Source: Virgisporangium ochraceum (GTDB lineage Bacteria; Actinomycetota; Actinomycetes; Mycobacteriales; Micromonosporaceae). Taken from it: a stretch of 64,000 nucleotides of DNA. The DNA lies in contig NZ_BOPH01000069.1 in assembly GCF_016863655.1 (NCBI RefSeq), forward strand, positions 40,598-104,597, written 5' to 3'. Made by a program: the position numbers and the translations under genes. Below are positions 10,850 to 19,750 of this stretch, one piece after another. Below the pieces are notes generated by a model. It made no database searches. It was not told where the DNA came from and saw only the letters and a list, made by a program, of their open reading frames with translations. The stretch's first letter is position 1; each line of letters opens with the position of its first letter.

Positions 10850-11758
10850 TTAGTCAGGGTCGCCGGCGGCGCTGGGGAGCAGGGCGGCCTCGTTGGGCGG
10901 CAGGGACGACATCACGACGACCTCGACCCGGCGGTTGACGGTGGCGGCCTGCGGGTCGCCCGGGTCCAGCAGCGGCCGGGTGTCGGCGTAGCCGGCGGCG
11001 CTCATCCGGATCGCGGGGAGGCCGAACCGGTCGATGAGGTACCGCACCACGCTGGAGGCACGGGCCGACGACAGCTCCCAGCCGCTCGGGTAGTTCCGCG
11101 TCTGCACCGGAAGCTGGTTCGTGTGCCCGTCCACCTGGATCTTGTTCGGCAGGGCGGCGATGGTGGGCCCGATCGAGTCGAGGATGCCGCGGCCGCCGGC
11201 CTGCAGCTCCGCGCTGTCGCCGCCGAAGATCACCGAGCTGGTGACGATCGTGACCACCAGGCCCCGCTCGTCGATGGTGAACCGCACGTTGTTCGCCAGG
11301 CCCTTGGCCTCCAGCTCGGCGGTGAGCTTCTTCTGGATCTCCTGGAGCTTGTCGGCCTCGGTCTCGGCGCGCTGCGCCATCTGGCTCTGCTTGGCGCGGT
11401 CGGCGTCGGCGATCACCTTCTTCAGCTCCTCGTCCTCCGCGGCGGCCTCCGCCGGGTCGACGGGCTGGCCGACCTTGGAGCCGGGATCGAACGGCTGGGA
11501 GTCGGGCTCCGCCTCCTGGAGCTGGCTGCCGCGCCCTTCGAGAGCCACGTTCTCGGCACCGAAGCCGGCCGCGAGACCGGCCTTCAGCTTCACGAACTTG
11601 TCGGCGTCGACCTGGCTCATCGCGAACAGCACGATGAACAGCACCATCAGCAGCGTCATCATGTCGGCGTAGCTGACCAGCCAGCGCTCGTGGTTCTCAT
11701 GTTCCTCGTGCGGGGGATGCTTCTTGTGCCGCTTCCCCTTGCCGTGCCCACCCGACAT
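10850..11758 (-). CDS. motB: Flagellar stator protein MotB
   Basis: MotB, 302 aa, anchors the stator to peptidoglycan. The single membrane helix at about 28-48 contains the proton-binding site region (SYADMMTLLMVLFIVLFAMS), and the OmpA-like domain at about 180-290 has the DGHTNQLP motif. The N-terminus is His/Lys-rich. It lies after motA and before fliL. Confidence 0.95.
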   Translation of the reverse strand: MSGGHGKGKRHKKHPPHEEHENHERWLVSYADMMTLLMVLFIVLFAMSQVDADKFVKLKAGLAAGFGAENVALEGRGSQLQEAEPDSQPFDPGSKVGQPVDPAEAAAEDEELKKVIADADRAKQSQMAQRAETEADKLQEIQKKLTAELEAKGLANNVRFTIDERGLVVTIVTSSVIFGGDSAELQAGGRGILDSIGPTIAALPNKIQVDGHTNQLPVQTRNYPSGWELSSARASSVVRYLIDRFGLPAIRMSAAGYADTRPLLDPGDPQAATVNRRVEVVVMSSLPPNEAALLPSAAGDPD

Positions 11759-11794
11759 GCTTAAGCCCTCCCGCCGAAATCCCGCACAGGAGCG

Positions 11795-11833
11795 CCGCGT
11801 GAGCGCTTCCGCTCCGCTACAGCGCTCACGCGG
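11795..11833 (-). terminator. Hairpin over the motA stop codon
   Basis: A perfect 12-bp inverted repeat (CCGCGTGAGCGC with GCGCTCACGCGG) with a 15-base loop covers the motA stop (11826-11828) and part of the gap to motB. It could attenuate transcription into motB or protect the motA message end. Confidence 0.5.
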
Positions 11834-12605
11834 CCTTCTTGTCCTCAGCGGGCGCGGTGCCGGGGGGCAGCATGCTGCGCAGCTTCTGGCCGACCAGGCG
11901 CGGGTTCGCGCCCGACTGGATGTTCACGATGCCGGCGATGACGAGCTCCATCTGGGTGGCCTCGTACTCCGACAGGCGCTTGACCTTCGCCGACAACGGC
12001 AGCCACATGAGGTTCGCCGAGAGCAGACCCCACAGCGTCGCGACGAACGCCGCGGCGATGAGGTGACCGAGCAGCTCCGGCTGGTCGAGCTTGGACAGCG
12101 CGTTGATCAGACCCAGCGTGGTACCCACGATGCCGACCGTCGGCGCGTACGCGCCCATGTCGGCGAGGATCTTCGCGTTCACCTTGTCCTGCTTGCGCTT
12201 CGCCTCGACCTCGGCCTCCAGGATGTCCTGCAGCTCGTCCTGGTCGGTGCCGTCGACCGCGAGCTGGAGTCCCTTGCGCAGGAACTCGTTCTCGACGTCC
12301 TTCATGCCGTCCTCGAGTGCCAGCAGACCCTCGCGGCGCGCCTTCTCGGCCAGCTTGACGATGTCGTCGAGCAGGGCGTCCGGCGGCTGGATCTTGGTCA
12401 GCAGCGCACCCTTCAGGGAGGCGAACATGCCGGTCATGTCCTTGAGCAGACCGCCGGCGAGGGCGACGCCGAGCGTGCCGCCGAACACGAGGATCAGCGG
12501 CGCGGGCAGCAGGATCTCGCCGATGCTGCCACCTTCGAGGATCAGCAGCGTGAAGACGGCGCCGAACGCCGCGACGATGCCGATGATGCTGGCCGGATCC
12601 ATCAA
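11826..12605 (-). CDS. motA: Flagellar stator protein MotA
   Basis: MotA, 259 aa, four-helix proton-channel subunit of the stator. Hydrophobic segments lie near 5-25, 32-50, 150-172 and 183-203. The cytoplasmic loop carries LLALEDGMKDVENEFLRKGLQL and the last loop PTVGIVGTTLGLINALSKL is typical. The start overlaps the flbD stop by four bases. Confidence 0.95.
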   Translation of the reverse strand: MMDPASIIGIVAAFGAVFTLLILEGGSIGEILLPAPLILVFGGTLGVALAGGLLKDMTGMFASLKGALLTKIQPPDALLDDIVKLAEKARREGLLALEDGMKDVENEFLRKGLQLAVDGTDQDELQDILEAEVEAKRKQDKVNAKILADMGAYAPTVGIVGTTLGLINALSKLDQPELLGHLIAAAFVATLWGLLSANLMWLPLSAKVKRLSEYEATQMELVIAGIVNIQSGANPRLVGQKLRSMLPPGTAPAEDKKAA

Positions 12606-12934
12606 CGCTCCCTGGGGTGCAGCTGGACGACATTGGTCGGCTCAGCGTCGGTGGTGGGTTGTTCGCCGCCGTCGGCGGCGGGGCGGGGGCGTGCCGCGGA
12701 CTGCGGCGGGTTGTGCGCCGCCAGCGACGGGTCGCCGGCCATGTGCTGCGCGTCGGCGATCACCGTGGCGCGGTACTGCCGGATGAGGCTGATGACCTCC
12801 GGCAGCGACTCGGCGACGAGGTACTTCTTGCCGTCGACGAGCGTGATGACCGTGTCGGGCGTGCAGTCGCACCGCTCGACCAGGTCGGGGTTGAGGGCGA
12901 ATACGGGGCCGCCCAGGCGGGTCAGGAGTATCAC
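12602..12934 (-). CDS. flbD: FlbD-family flagellar protein
   Basis: A 110-aa protein whose first 65 residues (MILLTRLGGPVFALNPDLVE, then LVDGKKYLVAESLPEVI) match the short FlbD family found between flgE and motA in Gram-positive flagellar operons. The last 45 residues are a Pro/Ala-rich tail. Its precise role is not known; this is not the Caulobacter activator of the same name. Confidence 0.85.
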   Translation of the reverse strand: MILLTRLGGPVFALNPDLVERCDCTPDTVITLVDGKKYLVAESLPEVISLIRQYRATVIADAQHMAGDPSLAAHNPPQSAARPRPAADGGEQPTTDAEPTNVVQLHPRER

Positions 12935-12995
12935 GGTTGTCCTTCTTCCGTCCCAATCACGTCCGGGCGGCCTCTCGTGTCCTCTTATCGGCGGG

Positions 12996-14207
12996 TTATC
13001 GCTTCATGTTCACGAGCTCTTGGAGCAATTCGTCCGCGGTCGTGATCACCTTGGAGTTGGCCTGGAAACCGCGCTGGGACACGACCAGGTTGGTGAACTC
13101 CTGTCCCAGGTCCACATTGGACATCTCCAGCGCCTGGCCCTGCAGGAAGCCGCGGCCGCCGCTGCCGGCGGTGCCGAGCTGGGCCTCACCGGAGTTGACC
13201 GACGCGCGGTACACCGACTCGCCGGCCTTCTCCAGGCCCGGCGGGTTGTTGAAGTTCGCCATCGCGAGCTGCGCCAGCGTCTGCTTCTGGCCGTTGGAGA
13301 ACACACCCACCAGCAGGCCGTCCTTGGAGATGCTGAACGAGGACAGCGAACCCATCCCGGAGCCGTTCTGCTGCTGCGGCGCGACGGTGTTCTGGCCGGC
13401 GAAGCCGGTCACCCTGGTCAGGTCGATGGTGATGCTGTTGCCGGAGTCTGCGATGGGCATGGTGAGCACGGTGTTGTGCGCGTTGGCGCCGTTGGCGCCG
13501 AGGTCCACCGAGCCGGTCACCGTGTTCGGCGGGGTGGCCGTGTCGGTCGCCGACACCTGCCACGTGGTCGCCGGGGCCGCGTCCTTGGTGAACGTGACCG
13601 ACAGCGTCTTCTCGGCACCGGCCTGGTCGTAGATCTTGACCGACGTGGTGATCTCGGTGCCGTCGGCCGCGTTCTTCGGCAGGTTGCCGGCGAAGATCGT
13701 GCTGTCGGTCTCCCGCGGCGGGCGCAGCGTGCTGATCGGCAGCGTCACGTCGCCGGGCACCGACTTGGTGTCGACCAAGCCGGCCGCGTTCGTGCCCCAG
13801 CCCTGCATCACCATGCCCTGCGGGTTCACCAGGCGGCCGTCGGCGTCGAACGAGAACGCGCCCGCGCGGGTGTACATCTGCTCGCCCTTGTTGTCGACGA
13901 CGAAGAAGCCGTCACCGTTGATCATCATGTCGGTGCTGCGGCCGGTCACCTGCGTCGAGCCCTGGGTGAAGTTCGTGGTGACGGCCGACAGCTGCACACC
14001 GAGGCCGATCTGCGACGGGTTCGTACCGCCGTTGCCGGCCTGCGGCGCGCCGGCGCCGGTGACCATCTGGCTCAACGTGTCCTGGAAGATGGCCGACGAC
14101 GACTTGAAACCGGTGGTGTTGACGTTCGCGATGTTGTTCGCGGTGACGTCCATCATCTGCTGGTGCGTGCGCAGACCGCTGATGCCGGTGAAGAGTGAAC
14201 GCAGCAT
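12996..14207 (-). CDS. flgE: Flagellar hook protein FlgE
   Basis: FlgE, 403 aa, hook subunit. The N-terminus has the rod/hook motif (MLRSLFTGISGLRTHQQMMD, ANNIANVNTTGFK), and the C-terminus the matching helix (ALEMSNVDLGQEFTNLVVSQ). The middle part holds the exposed domains. A 60-base gap separates it from flbD and 44 bases from flgD. Confidence 0.95.
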   Translation of the reverse strand: MLRSLFTGISGLRTHQQMMDVTANNIANVNTTGFKSSSAIFQDTLSQMVTGAGAPQAGNGGTNPSQIGLGVQLSAVTTNFTQGSTQVTGRSTDMMINGDGFFVVDNKGEQMYTRAGAFSFDADGRLVNPQGMVMQGWGTNAAGLVDTKSVPGDVTLPISTLRPPRETDSTIFAGNLPKNAADGTEITTSVKIYDQAGAEKTLSVTFTKDAAPATTWQVSATDTATPPNTVTGSVDLGANGANAHNTVLTMPIADSGNSITIDLTRVTGFAGQNTVAPQQQNGSGMGSLSSFSISKDGLLVGVFSNGQKQTLAQLAMANFNNPPGLEKAGESVYRASVNSGEAQLGTAGSGGRGFLQGQALEMSNVDLGQEFTNLVVSQRGFQANSKVITTADELLQELVNMKR

Positions 14208-14251
14208 GTCGGATGTTGCCTTTCGTGAAAAAGCAGAGCGTTCAAGGGGTG

Positions 14252-14728
14252 CTACTTGGCCGCGGGGTTCCCGCTGGCGGCCGGTGGGTTCTTGACTTCC
14301 TTGACCGAGGACAGCGCAACATCCGTGTTCCCGACCTTGAGGTGCGGGTTGCTGCCGATGGTGGTGGCGGTGACCACGCCGGTGGCTTCCTTGCCGTCGA
14401 TGCCGGTGTAGGTCACGGTCTTGCCGATCAGGCCCGTCGCGCTGGTCATCAGCTGCGCGGTGATCATTTCCTGCTGCTGCTTGGTGACTTCCTCGAGCTT
14501 CTCGACCATCGTGAACTGCGCCGTCTGGGAGAGAAACTGCGACGTGTCGGTGGGCTTGGACGGGTCCTGGAACTTCAGCTGCGCCACGAGCAGCTTCAGG
14601 AACAGGTCCTTGTCCATCTGGGTCTTCGACTTCGCGTTCGGGTCCGGCTTCGGCTCGGTGCCGGGCGTCGCCGGGATCGTCGGCACGGTCGGCGGCAGTT
14701 CGGTCGATCCAGAGATCGGCGAGCTCAT
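14252..14728 (-). CDS. flgD: Flagellar hook cap protein FlgD
   Basis: FlgD, 158 aa, scaffold for hook assembly. The conserved N-terminal core (MDKDLFLKLLVAQLKFQDPS, then TSQFLSQTAQFTMVEKLEE) is followed by a short Tudor-like domain that begins at TGLIGKTVTYTGIDG. Length is normal for the short Gram-positive form. Confidence 0.92.
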   Translation of the reverse strand: MSSPISGSTELPPTVPTIPATPGTEPKPDPNAKSKTQMDKDLFLKLLVAQLKFQDPSKPTDTSQFLSQTAQFTMVEKLEEVTKQQQEMITAQLMTSATGLIGKTVTYTGIDGKEATGVVTATTIGSNPHLKVGNTDVALSSVKEVKNPPAASGNPAAK

Positions 14729-14752
14729 CGCGTCTCCTTCCAGTCGGGTGGG

Positions 14753-16690
14753 TCAGACCTGGAGGTCCACCGAACGGGTCGCCGCCCGGTCGGCGGCGGT
14801 GCGGTGTTCGGCGGCCCGCGGATCGGGTTCGCCGGGACCGCTGTGGCCGGTCGGCCGCGCGGTTCCGGGGTCGGTGTCCGGTTGATGTCCACCGTGCTGC
14901 TGGTGCTGCCCGGCGAGGCCCGGGTGGTGCGGCTGCTGCTGCCCGGGTTGACCGCCCGGCTGCCCGAACGCCAGCTGGGTCGACTGCTGTGACGACTGCT
15001 GTGACGGCTGTTGCGACGACTGCTGTCCGCCGCCGAACTGCGCGGTGGACGACTGCGCCGCCGCGGCGACGGCCGGACTGTACTGCCCGGTGGCGTCGTC
15101 CCGCCGGATCGGGCCGGTGCCGTCCGGTTGCACCACCTGTCCGATCGGCTGACCGTCAGTCTTGGCGCCCGCGGTTGTCGTCGCGGTCCCGTCGGTTGCG
15201 TAGTTGGTTGCAGTGGCGGTGACCGGTGAGGCCGGTGCGGTCGGTGCGGTCGCCTGTGCCGGTTGCGCCGTGTGGTGCGGCGCGGGCTGGGTGGCCTGTA
15301 CGGGTTGCGCGGCGGTTGCCGCCGCGGCTCCCGGCCCGGTCGCCGGTGCGGTGCCGGGCGCGGTGCCCGGCACCGCCTGCGCGGCGCTCTGCGCCCAGGC
15401 CGGCCGCAGCGGGTCGGATTGCGGCGCCTCGCGTACGTTGAGGGTCAGCGTGGCGAAGCCGCCGTCGCGCAGGTCGCGTTCGAGCTGCGGCAGGGCGGCA
15501 CGCAGCGCGTCGCGGCCGACGTCGGTGGCTCCGGTGAGCTGAACCGAGAGCTGGTCGCCCTTGACGGTCGCCGTCACGCTCACCGGCCCCAGCTCCTCCG
15601 GGTTCAACAGGATCGTGAGCTGGTGGGTGCCGTCGGGTCCGGCCCGCAACGGCGCCAGCCGCAACGCGAGCTGTGCCGCCGGCGGCAGGTCCGGGGTGGG
15701 CGCCGGAGCCGGTGCCGCCGAGGTGGTCGGTGCGGCGCTGTCCGCGCGGGCCGCGGCCAGCGTCGGGATCCACGCCTGCTCGGGACCGCGGGTGAGCTGA
15801 CCGTCGCCGTGGTCCTGCCCCGGTGCGGTGTCGGCGAACGCCGTTCCCTGGCGCACCGCCGTCTCCGCGGTGGACCCGCCCGGAACACCCGCGTCCACTG
15901 TGGACGTCGCGGACCCCGGCACCCCGGCCGTACGGCTGACCGGTTCCGGCGCCGCGACGCCCGGAGCGCCGGGCACCGGTACGCCGGAAGCGGTGGTTCC
16001 CGCCACGGAGCCGGCGAGTGCGCCGGTGAGCCCGGCCGCGGCGGCGGCTCCCGCGGCCTGCGCGGCCGGTGCGGCGGCCACGGCGGCGGGCACGGCGGCG
16101 GGCACGGTGGCGGGCACGGTGGCGGGCACAGCGGAGGCCAGCGGAACGGCGGTCGGCGCGGGGGCGGTGACCGGGCCCGGTGTGGACGGTGTACCGGCGC
16201 CGGGCACCGGTGCCACCACAGTGGACGGTGCGGCCGCCGCGGTGGGCGGTGGTGCCGCGCCGGCGGGCAGCGTTCCCTGGGCACCGGCGGGTTGGCCGGG
16301 AACCGTGAACATGGTCGGCTGGCCCGCGGCCGGCAGGGGCAGGAGGTTGCCCGGAAGCGTCGTCGGCACCACGGTGCCGCCTGTCGGCGTGGCCGGCACG
16401 TACGGGGCGGCCGTACCGGTGGACTCCGTCGCCGGGGGGAGCGCTCGCGCGTCTCCGATCGGGAGATTGAGCCCGACGAGCAGCGCGCCACCGAACGGCG
16501 CCGCGGTGGCCGCGGCCATCGCCTCCAGCGACTCCTCGGTGGCGTCGCTGTCGTGGGAGCCGTCGGCGCCGCTCGACAGTCCACTGAGGACGGAGCCGAA
16601 GAGCGAGCCCGAGTCGGTGGCCTCCGACGCGCCCGCGGCGGCGGGGGAGACCGGTGCGGCGGGCGCCGCGAAGGTGATCGGCATCGACAT
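14753..16690 (-). CDS. fliK: Flagellar hook-length control protein FliK
   Basis: FliK, 645 aa, is the molecular ruler and switch of hook assembly. The C-terminal domain with LTILLNPEELGPVSVTATVK and RAALPQLERDLRDGGFATLT lies at about residues 355-425. About 350 residues of Ala/Pro/Gly/Val-rich sequence precede it, with four 12-bp DNA repeats near 16081-16132, and a Gln/His-rich tail follows. The low-complexity stretches suit a ruler but make the start and gene length hard to compare. Confidence 0.85.
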   Translation of the reverse strand: MSMPITFAAPAAPVSPAAAGASEATDSGSLFGSVLSGLSSGADGSHDSDATEESLEAMAAATAAPFGGALLVGLNLPIGDARALPPATESTGTAAPYVPATPTGGTVVPTTLPGNLLPLPAAGQPTMFTVPGQPAGAQGTLPAGAAPPPTAAAAPSTVVAPVPGAGTPSTPGPVTAPAPTAVPLASAVPATVPATVPAAVPAAVAAAPAAQAAGAAAAAGLTGALAGSVAGTTASGVPVPGAPGVAAPEPVSRTAGVPGSATSTVDAGVPGGSTAETAVRQGTAFADTAPGQDHGDGQLTRGPEQAWIPTLAAARADSAAPTTSAAPAPAPTPDLPPAAQLALRLAPLRAGPDGTHQLTILLNPEELGPVSVTATVKGDQLSVQLTGATDVGRDALRAALPQLERDLRDGGFATLTLNVREAPQSDPLRPAWAQSAAQAVPGTAPGTAPATGPGAAAATAAQPVQATQPAPHHTAQPAQATAPTAPASPVTATATNYATDGTATTTAGAKTDGQPIGQVVQPDGTGPIRRDDATGQYSPAVAAAAQSSTAQFGGGQQSSQQPSQQSSQQSTQLAFGQPGGQPGQQQPHHPGLAGQHQQHGGHQPDTDPGTARPTGHSGPGEPDPRAAEHRTAADRAATRSVDLQV

Positions 16691-16693
16691 GGG

Positions 16694-17311
16694 TCAGCCT
16701 CCGAGTGCGGCGAGCGCCGCCTTGACCTTGGGCACGTACGCCTGCGTCTCCGCGTACGGCGGGATGCCCCCGTGCTTGCGCACCGCGCCGCCGCCGGCGT
16801 TGTAGGCGGCGAGCGCGAGTTCGAGGGATCCGAACTCCTTGAGGTTCGCCTTGAGGATGCGGGCCGCGCCGTCGACGGCCTGCGCCGGGTCGAACGCGTC
16901 GACACCGGCGCCACGAGCGGTCGACGGCATGATCTGCATCAGGCCCTGCGCGCCCGCGGGGCTGACCGCGCGCTGGTCGTAGTTCGACTCGACCTTCGCG
17001 ACCGCGGCGAGCAGCCGCGGCGAGATGCCGTACTTCGCGCCGGCGGCGTTGAACAGATCGGCGTACGGGATCCCCGACACCGCACCGCTCAGGCCGGTGG
17101 CGGCGACGAGGTTCGCCGGGCGGGCGCCCACTGCGACCGGCACAGCGGCGGCGCCGATGGCGCGGCTGACGGCCTTCTCCGCGCGGTCACCCTCCATTGT
17201 GGACTGCAGCGTCGCCGCGAACTGTTCGCCCGACGCCGTCGCCGGCTTCCGGGTGACCGCGAGCTGGCCCTGCAGCTGCGCGATGCGGCTCATCACATCC
17301 GAGACACCCAT
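16694..17311 (-). CDS. Flagellar lytic transglycosylase (SLT domain)
   Basis: The last 120 of 205 residues are a soluble lytic transglycosylase domain: VAKVESNYDQRAVSPAGAQG with the catalytic Glu, then GLMQIMPSTARGAGV and LALAAYNAGGGAV. There is no clear signal peptide, so it is probably exported by the flagellar system to open the wall for the rod, as the FlgJ hydrolase domain does elsewhere. It lies between fliJ and fliK. Confidence 0.88.
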   Translation of the reverse strand: MGVSDVMSRIAQLQGQLAVTRKPATASGEQFAATLQSTMEGDRAEKAVSRAIGAAAVPVAVGARPANLVAATGLSGAVSGIPYADLFNAAGAKYGISPRLLAAVAKVESNYDQRAVSPAGAQGLMQIMPSTARGAGVDAFDPAQAVDGAARILKANLKEFGSLELALAAYNAGGGAVRKHGGIPPYAETQAYVPKVKAALAALGG

Positions 17312-17313
17312 GT

Positions 17314-17757
17314 CTAGTGGCGGTCCTTCCGCTGGTTGCGCTGGCTCTGCGTGTAGCGGGCGTTGGTGATGTCGTCGACCTCGGCCCGCTCGGCCACCTC
17401 CGCCCGGTGGCGGCGGGTGACGGCGTGCCGCTCGGCGAGCTTCTCCATCGCCTTGCGCTGGCGGGCCGCCGCGGCGAGATCGGCCTTGCGGTTCTCGACG
17501 ATGACCTCGGCCTCCTCGGCCTGACCCACCGCGAACGCGAGCTCGGCCGCCATCGCCTGCCGGGTGGCCATCGCCACGGCGAGCGCGTTGGCGGTGCTGT
17601 AGTCGGCCTTCTCCGCCTGGTCGAGGGTCGCCGACTGGCGGTGCACCTCGGCCATCGCGGCGTTCGCGGTGAACCGCGACCGGGCCACCTCCGCCTTGGC
17701 GGCGTTCTCCTGTGCGACGCGGGCGCGTAGGACGCCGGCGAACTTGAACAGGGCCAT
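17314..17757 (-). CDS. fliJ: Flagellar export protein FliJ
   Basis: FliJ, 147 aa, coiled-coil stalk of the export ATPase. Nearly the whole chain is Ala/Glu/Arg-rich helix, starting MALFKFAGVLRARVAQENAA. Assigned from its size, composition and place directly after fliI. Confidence 0.85.
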   Translation of the reverse strand: MALFKFAGVLRARVAQENAAKAEVARSRFTANAAMAEVHRQSATLDQAEKADYSTANALAVAMATRQAMAAELAFAVGQAEEAEVIVENRKADLAAAARQRKAMEKLAERHAVTRRHRAEVAERAEVDDITNARYTQSQRNQRKDRH

Positions 17758-19058
17758 CAGGCTGCTCCTTCCGCGAGCAGGTGGGCGAGCGCGACCCAGG
17801 CGTCGTGCGCGCTGGTCTGGTCGGTCATGTCCTGGCGCAGGAACCCGTTGATGCTCGGTTCCAGCGCACGCCCGCGGTCGGCGAGCGGGTTGGTGCCGGG
17901 AACGTAGGCGCCGATCTCGACGAGCTCCTTCACCTCGCGGCCGGCCGCCATCAGGCGCCGCAGCTCGGTGGCGGCGGCCCGCTGCGCGGGAGTGGTGACA
18001 GCGCCGGACACACGCGACACCGACTCCAGCACGTCGATGCTCGGGAAGTGGCCCGAGGTGGCCAGCCGCCGGTCGAGCACGATATGACCGTCCAGGATGG
18101 ACCGTGCGGCGTCGGCGATCGGCTCGTTGTGCTCGTCGCCCTCGACGAGCACCGTGTAGAGGCCGGTGATGCTGCCGACCGCGCCGGGTCCGGCACGCTC
18201 CAGCAGGCGGGGGAGCATCGCGAACGTCGAGGGCGGGTAGCCGCGCGTCGCCGGTGGTTCGCCGGCCGACAGCCCGACCTCGCGTTGGGCCATGGCGGCC
18301 CGGGTGAGACTGTCCATCAGCAGCAGCACGTCCCTGCCGTGGTCGCGGAAGAACTCCGCGATGCGGGTCGCCACGAAGCAGGCCCGCAGGCGCACGAGCG
18401 GCGGCTGGTCGGACGTCGCGATCACCACGACGGCCTTCGCCAGTCCCTCGGCGCCGAGGTCGTGCTCGAGGAACTCGCGTACCTCGCGGCCGCGCTCACC
18501 GACCAGGCACACCACGGTGATCTCGGCCTCGGTACCCCGGGTGATCATCGACATGAGGCTGGACTTGCCGACGCCTGAGCCGGCGAAGATGCCCATGCGC
18601 TGCCCGCGGCCGCACGGGATCAGCGTGTCGAGCGCCCGCACGCCCAGCGGCAGCGGCTCGTTGACGAGCTTGCGCTCCAACGCGTTCGGCGGCACGTTCT
18701 CGACCGTCACGTAGTGCAGACCGGGCGGCAGCGGCCGGCCGTCCATCGGCTGGCCGAGGCCGTCGAGGATGCGCCCGCGCAGGCTGTCGCCGACCGGAAC
18801 CTGCAGCGGGCCGCCGGTGTTGCGCACCCGCGCGCCGGCCGAGATGCCCGACAGCGGGCCGAGGGGCAGGCAGGCGAGCTGCTCGTCGTCGATCGAGACG
18901 ACCTCCGCCGGCACCCGCTCGTCGATGACCACGAGGTCACCGACCGCGGCGCGGATGCCGCCGACGCTCACCGACAGACCGACGACCGAGGTCACCTGTC
19001 CGAAGACCTCGGGGGCGGCGACCCGCAGCGCCGGCCGCATGACGTCGAGGAGTCTCAC
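17757..19058 (-). CDS. fliI: Flagellum-specific ATPase FliI
   Basis: FliI, 433 aa, hexameric ATPase that powers loading of export substrates. Walker A (GSGVGKSS, about 160-167), the Walker B region VLLLMDSLTRAAMAQREVGL and the C-terminal helical part are present. The GTG at 19058 overlaps the fliH stop (GTGA) and gives the usual N-terminus; an upstream extension belongs to another frame of fliH. Confidence 0.96.
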   Translation of the reverse strand: MRLLDVMRPALRVAAPEVFGQVTSVVGLSVSVGGIRAAVGDLVVIDERVPAEVVSIDDEQLACLPLGPLSGISAGARVRNTGGPLQVPVGDSLRGRILDGLGQPMDGRPLPPGLHYVTVENVPPNALERKLVNEPLPLGVRALDTLIPCGRGQRMGIFAGSGVGKSSLMSMITRGTEAEITVVCLVGERGREVREFLEHDLGAEGLAKAVVVIATSDQPPLVRLRACFVATRIAEFFRDHGRDVLLLMDSLTRAAMAQREVGLSAGEPPATRGYPPSTFAMLPRLLERAGPGAVGSITGLYTVLVEGDEHNEPIADAARSILDGHIVLDRRLATSGHFPSIDVLESVSRVSGAVTTPAQRAAATELRRLMAAGREVKELVEIGAYVPGTNPLADRGRALEPSINGFLRQDMTDQTSAHDAWVALAHLLAEGAA

Positions 19059-19750
19059 GCGATCTCCAGTGCCTGGCGGGCGCGCTCGACAGCGGCGGCC
19101 ACCCGGGACTCGATGGTGCTGGCGTCGCACTCGACGACCGCGTCACCGGGCGCCAGCGCCGGATCGGCGACCACCAGGATCTCGCGGCCGTCGACGGTAG
19201 CGGTGCCGGACAGCGTGGCCGCGTCGGTCGGGCTCAGCCGGGCGACGGCCCCGCGCCCGGGTGGCGCGAGCGCGAGAGCACGCGCGATCGCGTCGCGCCC
19301 CGGCTCGGTGGCCGTGGCGAGCTCGCGCCCGATGATGGCCTCGGCCAACGCGAACGCCGCCTCGACCAGCTCCACCTGGAGGTCCTCGACCGCCGGCGTG
19401 GCGCGTTGCTCGAACCGGTCGACGGCCGCGGCGAGGGCACCCAGCACCCGCCGGGCGCTCTCCTCCTGCGCGAAGGTGATCTCGGCCGCCTCGGCGGCGA
19501 ACGCCTCGCGCGCCTCCCGGGCCGCCAGCTCCGCCGCCTGGCGGCCCTCGGCCCACCCGGCCGCGTAGCCGGCGGCCTGTGCCTCCGCGCGCAGCCGCGC
19601 GGCGACGTCCTCGGGCAGCGCGGCGTGCTGCGCGAAGCCCGCGTCGAACCGGACGCTCCGCGCGGTCTGCGCCGCGGCGTCGCGTACCAGTCCCGTCGTG
19701 CCGACCGCCCGGTGGCTGCGGGCGTCAGGCGACCATCTCGTCATCGTCAC
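19055..19750 (-). CDS. fliH: Flagellar export regulator FliH
   Basis: FliH, 231 aa, holds FliI at the C-ring. It has the long Ala/Glu-rich helix (about 50-130, with AAGYAAGWAEGRQAA) and the globular C-terminal domain. The first ATG at 19750 overlaps the end of fliG by 26 bases; the second ATG at 19744 is also possible. Confidence 0.9.
   Translation of the reverse strand: MTMTRWSPDARSHRAVGTTGLVRDAAAQTARSVRFDAGFAQHAALPEDVAARLRAEAQAAGYAAGWAEGRQAAELAAREAREAFAAEAAEITFAQEESARRVLGALAAAVDRFEQRATPAVEDLQVELVEAAFALAEAIIGRELATATEPGRDAIARALALAPPGRGAVARLSPTDAATLSGTATVDGREILVVADPALAPGDAVVECDASTIESRVAAAVERARQALEIA

Noticed and set aside
11724..14198. Plus-strand frame of 824 codons opposite motA, flbD and flgE
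   Set aside because: Antisense to well-supported flagellar genes; composition (Arg/Ala/Gly/Leu/Asp) is typical of a GC-rich shadow frame.
15263..17317. Plus-strand frame of 684 codons opposite fliK and the transglycosylase gene
   Set aside because: Antisense shadow; no domain and extreme Arg/Gly content.
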